This document shows positions 55,991 through 64,000 of a DNA stretch of 64,000 nucleotides, piece by piece. Position 1 is the first letter of the stretch; every line of letters begins with the position of its first letter. The stretch covers positions 2,269,001 through 2,333,000 of the forward strand of contig WPIO01000002.1 of the NCBI GenBank assembly GCA_009760855.2, read 5' to 3'. The notes below the pieces were generated by a model. That model had not been told where the DNA came from. It ran no database searches and was given only the letters and a program-made list of their open reading frames with translations. The position numbers and the translations under genes were made by a program. Source of the stretch: Cristatella mucedo. Its lineage: Eukaryota > Bryozoa > Phylactolaemata > Cristatellidae.

Positions 55991-56559
55991 ATGCATGGGT
56001 GCATGGGTATGTAGCATAAATTCCAGTTAGTTTTTGCCCTCTTGCAGAGCATAGAGCCATTCAATCCGGTTTCACCCCGAAGGTAAATTTGCATTGCTGC
56101 AACGCATATAATTACTTACGAGACAAAAGGGGAAAGTGAAACTGCCCAGCCAATGACTGCACAAAGGTATTCGCATATAAACCGTGCCTCCATATTGTGT
56201 TCTATGTTGACGTGAAGGTGATATTGATTGGCTTTCTCTGTTCTTTATTGACGTGTTAGTGATATTGATTGGCTTTCTCTCTTTTAATTGGAGGGAATTC
56301 GTAAAGGCTTCGCCCGGGCAGCGGGCTTCGAAAGATGCCGACTTTTGAGGCCCGATCCATATCCCAAGGGTCGTGCGATGCCGGACGGCTAGTGATCCCC
56401 TCTTGCCGATCGTCTCGTCGCAACGAAAATCTCGTGATCGCCACGCAAATCTCGGTGATGGAGGAGATGCATCGCAGCCAGCGAAAGGGAGTGTTGGCCA
56501 TTGAGGCAACTGGTTACCAGGCTATTGACGGGTGACGGTAGTTTACTGTTTAACTGCAG
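55991..56559. other. No recognised gene
   Basis: Contains a near-exact 30-bp repeat around GTGATATTGATTGGCTTTCTC (about 56217 and 56253). Frames on both strands up to 145 codons have no recognisable domains. Confidence 0.35.
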
Positions 56560-57112
56560 GTCTTACAGGAGACTATCAGGAAGCACTGCTGCTTTCTGCT
56601 ATTGCCGAGTTAGGCACAAGAGGAGCTGAGGCCAGGGCGGTCACGAGTGGGCAAGCGATCACTTTCGCGATTGATATCAGCTCCACCAAGTTGCTCGGTG
56701 GTACTTGTGGTGGCCAGGATGACGCTCGCTGAGTGTAAGAAAAGGAGCGCTACACCGCTCGTACGCCGACACACAAGCGGGTGCCTACACTCGAGTCCAT
56801 CCGCTCACGAACAAGGTCAGCCTTGAGCTGCGTGAATACATTGCTCGCCAGACATTGACGAGGACCACCTCATTCCACGATGGCTCCGTGCGAAATTTTT
56901 CTAGGAAACCTCTTTCAATCGTAATAGTAAGACGAAATAATATCGCATTCTCGTGCGCAGCTCTCGGTTTCTCCAATCGGTTACGCAAGGCTCTGCATTT
57001 GCAGCCATACCGCGATTTTTCGCAGCGAACGGCTTTGCAATTACTCGCTGATACGAAAACCAGATCTGCATTGCAACCAACTTTGACACACAAATCAGGT
57101 CTGTATAGCTAG
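56560..57112 (+). other. Two adjacent protein-like frames, unidentified
   Basis: After a usable acceptor (TTACTGTTTAACTGCAG), 56560-56732 reads LTGDYQEALLLSAIAELGT and DISSTKLLGGTCGG to TGA. An overlapping frame stays open for about 130 codons to TAG 57110 (TRVHPLTNKVSLELREYIAR, NIAFSCAALGFSNRLRKA). Composition is protein-like but no family is recognised and the two frames do not join without a frameshift. It could be a decayed gene or element. Confidence 0.25.
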
Positions 57113-58859
57113 GTACACGTGGCCCAAGGACATGCAAAGGTCGCCGTGCCGCGAAATGACATACCAAGTTAAGAGGCGGTGGTTGGGGGCGGTTGAATTA
57201 ATGCAGGGAATAGAAACAGCGACAGCATTGGGTCCACTCGGTTGGCTCACCCATCCCATGTCGGGCCGACTTCGGCACCGCGGCAATTCACGACTCAGCG
57301 GTCGGTGAGGCGAGTGATTGCAAAATGGCTATGCCACAGTGCTTCATACAGAGATCTGGCATGTTTATTGGCGCACAATTTCACACACCTGAAACTAAAA
57401 GATTAGAACAAGTTAAATAGCTGCAAAATTGCTATCGTATTTGTTGTTCGTCGCTGAGCAGGAGCACGAGCTGTTACAATGACTATTTCCCGTCTTGGGC
57501 ACTACAGCCCACTGATGAGCCACTTCCTAACTATAAGGTAGCAGTTCAAATGCAATTTGAAAAACGTGCATGCTTTCTCTAAAATTTTATAATCATCGGA
57601 CACGATTGATAAAGCACAAACTGCGATAGATTACGCTCATTCGGAAGACGGCCAGCAGATACGCACTGCCGCCGACGCACTTCATGCCGACAGCGTCCAT
57701 CGGAACTGATGTGGGACCAGACTGGTGTCAGGATGCAATGGCTCAGCCGCAGCTGGGCTGTTAGCTCATCCTTGATTCTCAGTATTCGCTTATCATTGAC
57801 ACACTGTACCACCATTCACAGCAACAGAGCTCAATGCAATGGTAATTGTCAGCAATCTATAGAATCTCGAACGCATTGCAAGTGCAAGTATCTATCAATA
57901 TCGGACAATTGTCAGCAATTTGTAGAAACTCGCACGCACTAAAAGTATAAATCTAGCAGTTTAAGAAAGTAATTGATCTTTCTACTTTGTTCGACAGCGA
58001 GAATTCAACCTTAGACCGAGCCTGAAGGCGCATACTAACGATGGCCGGCCACACATAGCTCCACTCAAGCTATGCTTTGCAAGAGCAGGCCGTGTCCTGG
58101 TCACGTTACTGACAATACTGGCTCCTTGGCTTGTTTATTTTCTTCCTTACTAGAAAGAAAAATGTGTAAGTAGACATAAGAACGAAATTCTTGGCCTAAT
58201 AATGTACAACCACGAGGTCGACAGACACAGGGCAAGCCTGTCTAAAAACTTGGCATGGTAAACCTTGACCTTAATGAGGCTGCTTTTCGGCCGTTTATAG
58301 ACGAATAGCTGCTGACCGTCCTTGAAGTCTGACGAACGAACGGAAAACTTCACCACAATCCAGGTAGTCTAGTAGCTACTTGACTCGCGGTAGGAGACTC
58401 TTCTTTTAGTGACTTGAAAGTTGAAGGCAGGTGACCATCTCACAGCCAGTAGGCGCATAATGATTGAACGTTGTTTTGGAGGAATCTCGTGGTCACACTC
58501 AATGTCACTCCTTGATCGTACCTGGTATTATATCTATGAATGAATGAGAACCGCTGGTTTATTCTGACCAATTTATCTGCTAGTCGCAAGCAATACAAGC
58601 CTAACTGCTAAGAGCAGCTAGACCTCTAGCATGACTGTACTCATAGGACACCCCAAGCGTGCAGCTGGACTAGAAGACCATGCTCTTCTAATAAGTGAGG
58701 CCGTTTGGGAAAATCGCCGTGTGCTAAGAGTTTACGTGTCATCTTCGACAGCTGCCTAAATTTAAATGCTTCATAAGGAGACTTGTTTCGTAGCTAGCCA
58801 TCACGCCCGATCCCTCGGTAAGAATAGAAATACTTTCCAAGGTGGCTTGCAAAAAATGT
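57113..58859. other. Unassigned, with a two-unit tandem duplication
   Basis: Units starting AATTGTCAGCAAT at 57844 and 57906 (about 62 bp apart, moderately diverged) form a direct duplication. The rest is AT-rich with nothing recognised. Confidence 0.4.
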
Positions 58860-59525
58860 AACCCTGGCTCCCTGGTTCTGTCTCGGCTAAATTATTGCAA
58901 TTATATTTTGGCTGGGTTACCGAACACAGCCACTAGGTCAGAGCTGGCTGATAAATATGGCTGCAAGGCTAGTTTACAAATCCCAGAGGTTTGACCGTGT
59001 GTTTCCTTTGCTGAAAGAGCTCGGTTGGCTGCCGGTTCATCAACGGATACAGACTACAGTTCTTACGCTGACCCACAAGGCCCACCACGGCTTGGCTCCA
59101 CCATACCGAGCTGAGCTGCTTGCACCAGTTTCAGCCTCCTCTTGCCCACAGGTCCTGTGTGAACAATAAATGTGCTGTTTCGTTTCTCCGCTTAAAGACC
59201 GTCGGCGACAGAAGCTTTTGCTTTACAGGTTATGGACTGTGGAACTCACTCCCCCAATTCTTACACAACGGCATTTACTCTCCAGCAGCCGACTATGGCA
59301 ATCCTTTTCAGCCAACCTGAGCTGCTGCTTCTATGCTGCTCATTGCCTCAGCAGCTCTCCTGACTCAGTTACGCTTCGCACTTTGTCTATGCTGCATGAG
59401 GTGAAGTCTGTTGGCTACAGAGTGATGCTTAGGCTGTGAGTGAGATATATAAAATAAAATCTCCTGCCTAACACGCTCACAGTCTTTGTGGCTTCGTGGA
59501 GTTACAGACGGAGTTATTTCACCTG
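58860..59525 (+). mobile_element. L2-B LINE, 5'-truncated 3' end
   Basis: Starts at NYCNYILAGLP-type codons near 58885, then the ARLVYKSQRFDRVFPLLKEL, GWLPVHQRIQTTVLTLTHKA and ALWNSLPQFL-region frames, with frameshifts near 59120-59170. The tail TGGAGTTACAGACGGAG follows but its ACATT units are absent. Confidence 0.8.
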
Positions 59526-59557
59526 CGACTCATGAACATAAAAATAAAAGCCTAGAC

Positions 59558-59770
59558 TAGCGGATCTTAACCTGAGGGTCGTGACCCCTTTGGGGGTCGA
59601 ACGACTCTTTCACAGAGGTCGAACGACCCTTTCACAGGGGTCGGCTAAGACCCTAGGAAAACGCGCACTTCCACATTTCGTACCCCAAGAATAATTTTAT
59701 GCTTGGGGGTTGCCAAAACATGAGGAACTGCATTAAAGGGTCGCGGCATTAGGAAGGTTGCGAACCACTG
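59558..59770. mobile_element. Non-autonomous hAT transposon resembling SPIN
   Basis: 213 bp flanked by a perfect 8-bp target duplication GCCTAGAC (59550-59557, 59771-59778). Terminal inverted repeats are TAGCGGATCTTAACCT and, reversed from the right, CAGTGGTTCGCAACCT. Next to the left end are GACCCCTTTGGGGGTCGAAC, CCCTTTCACAGGGGTCG and CTAAGACC; near the right end is TTAAAGGGTCGCGGCATTAG. These words are those I know from SPIN-type hAT elements of vertebrates. A 22-bp internal segment (GGTCGAACGACYCTTTCACA) is duplicated. It codes no transposase, so it would have needed a partner's enzyme. Confidence 0.85.
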
Positions 59771-59778
59771 GCCTAGAC

Positions 59779-60652
59779 TTCGCTTGGCATTTTCACTAGC
59801 TAGAGGAGGAGTATAAATTGTAAACAGTAGTGGACCTACTACAGATTTCTGGGCGCGCCCTTTACTTCAATGGCTCACTGGATGAAAATTTTCCATGTAT
59901 TTATGCACTTTAAATACTCCAATCGAGACATGAAATAACATTACGTATTTATTTCGCAGCGCAATTACTATTGCCGTAAAATAAATGGCATTGAAAGTGA
60001 TGGCTATATTGATGCAATATCACAGTAAAGTGAATGCGAATTATTGAGATATAGCTTAGCGTCTGCAAATATTTATTTGCGTGCATTATCGAAGCAGCCA
60101 GTGTACTCAGCAGTAGTTTTTTCATATCGCCATGCACACAAGTTCAGATGTTTCAAAATAGACTAGCTTGTACTGTTTACTTGAGTTTCGAGTCTTAGTT
60201 GGTACACAATTTAACCTAGCAACTACTCGGGGTTCAAGCACTGTCGTATTTGACACATGCTACTTCCTTCTTAAGGTATAAACGCTGCTACTCTCCATGA
60301 AATAACTCTGCAACGAAATCGGGTGTTATTGTTCTTGTGAAAGCAACAGCCTTCTCGTAGTCTTGCTCATACTTCGGGCTTGATAAACTATGGCTTTCAG
60401 AGGCAGTCTTCAGGGAAAATAGAAACTCTTAAGGTTACCTAATGGAATGAGGCATATCTAAATATTTTAAGACGGAGGGTATGCTTACAAATAGGTTGGA
60501 CTAATATCGTAACTATTTATCTAATTATTCTCGCGTTTCTCTATGCCTACATCTGTATAGATATTTTTATATTTAGTACACACGGCGCATACCCGACTAA
60601 ACGTAATGGCCGATTCGACAGCCTAAAGTACTGAGTGGTGATATAGCCATAA
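59779..60652. other. No recognised gene
   Basis: AT-rich, stop-dense sequence between two DNA transposons. Confidence 0.4.
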
Positions 60653-61286
60653 GCTTTGTCTACACTGGTGAACTTGTAGAGTCGAGACATGCGATAGCTT
60701 GAGGCCACGTCATCAGCTTTGACTGGTAAAGGAAGGATGCAGGTGGCAAATGGGGAGGATCCAAGTCCCACTGGCAGTGCTAGAGGCATTAGACAAGGGT
60801 CTACTTTTTGGCGGGAGATCGGAGACTTAGGAGGCAGCCGACCAATCAGGAAGAGACCCAAAAAGCATCATGCATTTGTTTTGTAGAAGCGTTTCGTGGT
60901 GTGACCCATTTGTAGGACTGAAGGAGTCCGAGATGGAATTTATTACTGGAATGTATTGATAGAGAAAGCTTTTTGTTTAAGGATTCCGGATAAATTTTTG
61001 ACAACAGGTATATTAGCGTACATTGATTGGTAGGAGCAGATACCTATCCGTAGATAGTTTTTGCTTGATTTGCATTCGCCGCCAAAGAGAATTTTTTATC
61101 TTTATACTTCCGAGATCTCTCTTGCTGCTGAGTGAGAGCGAATGTACCAGCCGCAGCCTAAATACGAAGCTAGTCTCCACGCCGAACTGTTATAGTGCGT
61201 AAGCAGGGCTGGTTTGACGCTAATTCGTACTCAGGACAAGCTCTGGGATATCTCGTCTTCAAAACCTTTGCCAATGCAGACGCATC
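60653..61286. mobile_element. MITE-like transposon T2, copy 2
   Basis: Left end GCTTTGTCTACACTGGTGAA; the right end read in reverse is GATGCGTCTGCATTGGCAAA. The interior is collinear with 47318-48101, without the SINE. Left flank ATAA, right flank TTCG; no clear target duplication remains. No transposase frame. Confidence 0.7.
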
Positions 61287-61324
61287 TTCGGCGGCTAGCA
61301 ACACTGATTGCAGAGAGCTATACA

Positions 61325-61395
61325 CGATTTTATGCCGTAGGAATTCAATTTAGGACCTGGGTCGTGAAGTGCAAGTACAACTAGTATTTCTTAGT
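61325..61395 (-). mobile_element. SINE-B head fragment, diverged
   Basis: TATGCCGTAGGAATTCAATT followed by GGACCTGGGTCGTGAAG on the plus strand match the reversed SINE-B box-B region. Confidence 0.4.
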
Positions 61396-61576
61396 GATCA
61401 AGATCTAATAAACTATACTCGTCCCTTAAAATTTCCCGTGTTTCTACTGACAAATTGCTTCGATTGCAAAGCTAAATTTACCAAAAGAAATAAAGCATGA
61501 TCAGATTAATTAAAATGCTGGCATAAAAATGAGAAACAAAGCAACGATCTGGTGTCACATATTTGGTGTTCGTTTT

Positions 61577-61582
61577 TTTTAT
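61577..61582 (-). terminator. Candidate polyadenylation signal (minus strand)
   Basis: TTTATT on the plus strand (AATAAA in reverse) lies about 250 bp downstream of the stop at 61830. The exact base may be off by one or two because it lies in a T run. Confidence 0.35.
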
Positions 61583-61829
61583 TTGAAATTCGTTGATTTC
61601 ATTAAAACTGTAGCCTCTTGTGGTAAGTGAGGTAAGTGAGTCTTTGCTACGGAAGATTGATCTGGTTAGTTTTCGAATTCAGACATAAACTGGATACTTC
61701 TAGTGCAGGAGCTTGATTAGTGACTAAAGTTTTCTTTGCAATTAGGCCTGCCTCGCACAGAACAGAAGATGTCATGCAATCGAAATTGGGAAAACGTTAA
61801 CTAAAGTTGCAGAGTCTTATAATACAAAA

Positions 61830-62080
61830 CTATTTGGGTAGCGTCTTTCGCGTTGTCGTAGTTGATTGCTTAGATATAGCGCCTGCTTCCAAGGTCGTCT
61901 CAGAATTATATTTTGGTTGTCCCTCACCATTGTCCCACTCACGTAGCGATGCCTTCAATTTTGCTCGCCTGTAGTAGAAGCATAAACCTGATACGAGGGC
62001 GGAGATAGCAAAAACTGTGGTGATGGCATACAAAGCTAGCAGTCCACCAGACGGCTGTAGGTCACTTCTGGTAGGGTCTT
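61830..62080 (-). CDS. Last exon of a single-pass membrane protein, unidentified
   Basis: On the minus strand an acceptor (TTTGCTTTGCAG) opens 82 codons ending in TAG at 61832-61830. Residues run DPTRSDLQPSGG, then a membrane segment LLALYAITTVFAISALVSGL, then CFYYRRAK and a hydrophilic tail of about 45 residues rich in Thr/Ser/Lys. Aromatic and basic residues right after the hydrophobic stretch suggest a type I protein with a short cytoplasmic tail. Entry phase is 1. A candidate preceding exon, 62615-62565, reads SPYVFMGMGYFYKLDR and ends in phase 1 before GTAAGT, but its acceptor is poor. The extracellular part and the family are unknown. Confidence 0.55.
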
Positions 62081-62564
62081 CTGCAAAGCAAAGACCAAAC
62101 GAAACTACTTGGAGAATGCCTCAAGGAAGAAAACGCTCATCTCTTCTCTTTTTTGGGTAAAAAAGTCCTGCTTAGTTTCGCATGCAGTTTACGTCTTAAT
62201 GAATACAAAAATTGCCCAGCCATAACGGTATTCTGTAAAACAAAATCTCAGGGAACCGCTGAAGGAAAGGAAAAAAGGACTCTTCCCAATTTTAGCACAC
62301 AGCCTACAGCGAACGGCAATACATAGGACGCTTAAGGTCATTCTAAGCCTAAGATGCCAGAAGCCTAAGATGCCAAGACAGTACGTGAGCTGTCAAAAGT
62401 CAGCGTGCAAAGGCACAACATTAGGATATGCGTAGTTAACAGATGAGACAGACGTTTTGTACAAGCAGAATGAATATTTAATAATGGGTACAGTAAGCTG
62501 TCCTAAGCGTCAGATCTTCATCATGGCGTCACAGTTGCATAGACGAAAGTGAAATCAAACTTAC

Positions 62565-62615
62565 TTCTGTCTAGTTTATAGAAGTAGCCCATACCCATGA
62601 AAACGTACGGAGAAA
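62565..62615 (-). CDS. Candidate penultimate exon of the membrane protein
   Basis: The donor (ACAGAA followed by GTAAGTTT) is strong and its phase fits the exon at 62080-61830. The open frame reaches up only to a TGA at about 62617, and the acceptor assumed here (TTTGAG) is atypical. The better acceptor at 62634 (CTTCTACTACAG) would give a frame with a stop. The exon boundary, or a sequencing error, needs transcript data. Confidence 0.35.
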
Positions 62616-63028
62616 CTCAAACTTTGCTGTAGTAGAAGTGCCTGAGGCTTCGCTGACCTAGAAAGTGAGCCTTTTCGCGGAGGGCTATATCGCAAATCTT
62701 TCTTAACGTAGCAACCTGAACATTTTTAGGAAGGAAAATAAAAAAGATTTGACATTGTTGAGTTAAAGAAAAATTATGGTTTAGTCCTGGCAGTGCAACT
62801 CTGTTTCTTCGTTATTTGTTTTTCTCTATGAAGTCAGCAATGGCCACGCATTAGTTGCCCTCTCCGGATCCATTGCTGTCACAGTTTGGTACCTTCTAAC
62901 GTTTTGGTAAATTCTCACTTAGGCCTTTTTTCAATGAGATATAATTATCATCTCGGTGCGTGGATTTTCCGTTCGAATTTATATGTATTAAGGTTAAAGG
63001 CTAGCTAATTCGTTAGCCCTATTTCTTT
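62616..63028. other. Probable intron or upstream of the membrane-protein gene
   Basis: AT-rich, no further exon recognised on the minus strand. Confidence 0.3.
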
Positions 63029-63157
63029 AGCGGCAGAAGAGCCTCGACGGATACCACAACCGCTTGCAGTGGGCATTATAGGATCGCCCACTGCAGGACT
63101 CAAACCAACGACCGGGTCGTGAAGAGCGAGCACCTTACCATTCGCTAAGACCCAGAA
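63029..63157 (-). mobile_element. SINE-B copy
   Basis: Plus-strand AGCGGCAGAAGAGCCTCGAC, CCGCTTGCAGTGGGCATTAT, AGGATCGCCCACTGCAGGAC, then CAAACCAACGACCGGGTCGT and GTGAAGAGCGAGCACCTTAC. Confidence 0.8.
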
Positions 63158-64000
63158 TCATTCGAACGGGGTCTGCCTCCATTGGCGAGAGCTAGTCAGC
63201 TAGTCAGCAGCAACTCCTCGCGTGTACGTAGGGACAGAAAAACGTGGATTGAAATGCATTTATTATTTTTTATTACTAATTAATTGATACCAATATTCAA
63301 ATTCACATATAGATTGATTAGCTATAGGATGTTTTCTTTGAAAATCGGCGCATTGCAAACGAGATGCTTTGTAGGCCCATTCTTATTCGAATTAAATCAA
63401 TCGATTGTCTTAGGGGTAATTGCTGAAGGTATGACTGGAATGTCTCTCAAGGTCTCTAGTGGGTTACATAGTTACGACATGTGTCAATAATACAAGTTCT
63501 ATATGGCATAAAAGGGTTGCAAGAAATGCAGAGTACACTATAACGAACATGTAATTCCGCTGCGCCGAGCTTGTTTGGTCGACCTTTCGGTCGAGTACGT
63601 GAGACCTGCCTTGAGTGATTTAAAAGTGCAGCAGTCGTAGGGGCAAAAAAAAGCCTTTTCTGTATGACATCTCTTTATACGGTCTAGCAGAAAAAGAAAA
63701 TTCAATGGCTAATCCTTGAATAGCTATAAAACCTTACACCATTTTAAAGCAACAGGAACAGCTGGGGAAAACGTACGAGGGCTTTAAAAAAGGCTCAATG
63801 CTTAGCTGGATCACCGTAGTAGTTATTTACGTACTCAGGTGCCTCAAAGAAAACTGTTAGGCTTTATATTATTACTCAGTAGTATACTTAGAGATCTACA
63901 GCATAGAAAGAAGAAATAACGCCAGAGGGCTATACTCAGCTTGGGACCATCACACCCGACACCCGACCACGTGCCGACGCCGCATATATATATATACATA
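63158..64000. other. No recognised gene; ends in a TA repeat
   Basis: AT-rich sequence with one 68-codon plus-strand frame of no recognisable family. (TA)n begins at about 63983 and is cut by the window end. Confidence 0.35.

Noticed and set aside
1-64000. CRISPR arrays, bacterial operons, prophage or rRNA genes
   Set aside because: No spaced direct repeats of CRISPR type, no dense co-directional coding, and no rRNA-like segments were seen.

Overview
This is a metazoan (invertebrate-type) nuclear genomic window. The signs are small coding exons with GT-AG introns, a secreted VWC-domain gene of the crossveinless-2/BMPER type, many L2/CR1-clade LINE fragments, tRNA-headed SINEs, hAT and MITE-like DNA transposons, and long microsatellites. 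There is no operon structure and no dense coding. I cannot name the species. Base composition is bimodal: GC- and CpG-rich blocks (about 1-6.9 kb, 9-10 kb, 13-18.5 kb, 21.4-22.6 kb, 23.8-24.7 kb, 48-50.4 kb) alternate with AT-richer, repeat-filled stretches. Most long open frames in the GC-rich blocks are low-stop-density artefacts.

Left edge (1-1.6 kb, minus strand): four exons of a BMP-binding VWC protein. They cover a signal-peptide exon, a complete first VWC domain and the start of the second, and the gene runs off the left edge. From about 3 to 32 kb the window holds LINE fragments of two lineages (called here L2-A and L2-B), two tRNA-derived SINE families (SINE-A and SINE-B), microsatellites (CT/GA, CA/CG, CAG, GGC) and a MITE flanked by TTAA-like bases. 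Several short exon-like pieces there are only weakly supported (8.34, 20.92 and 25.42 kb).

Centre (34-52.3 kb, plus strand): the main find is a pair of paralogous, four-exon, histidine/proline/tyrosine-rich small-protein genes, at 34160-35391 (105 aa) and 49708-52285 (110 aa). Both start with an exon coding only Met-Ser-His. Intron positions and phases are the same in both, and exon 3 is 211 nt in both. The end is His-rich in both, and both promoters carry a CACGTG E-box. I do not recognise the family. The second copy has a perfect 34-bp palindrome straddling its exon-3 donor, and a 1.9-kb last intron filled with SINE and LINE pieces. Between the two genes lie a nested L2-in-L2 insertion (36.4-39.3 kb), decayed L2 copies (40-43.5 kb) and a MITE carrying a SINE insertion (47.3-48.1 kb).

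Right part (52.3-64 kb): decayed L2 pieces, an interrupted unknown reading frame (53.7 kb), an L2-B 3' end (58.9 kb), a 213-bp hAT element closely resembling the horizontally transferred SPIN family with a perfect 8-bp target duplication (59.56-59.77 kb), a second copy of the 47-kb MITE, and on the minus strand the last exon of an unidentified single-pass membrane protein (61.8-62.1 kb).
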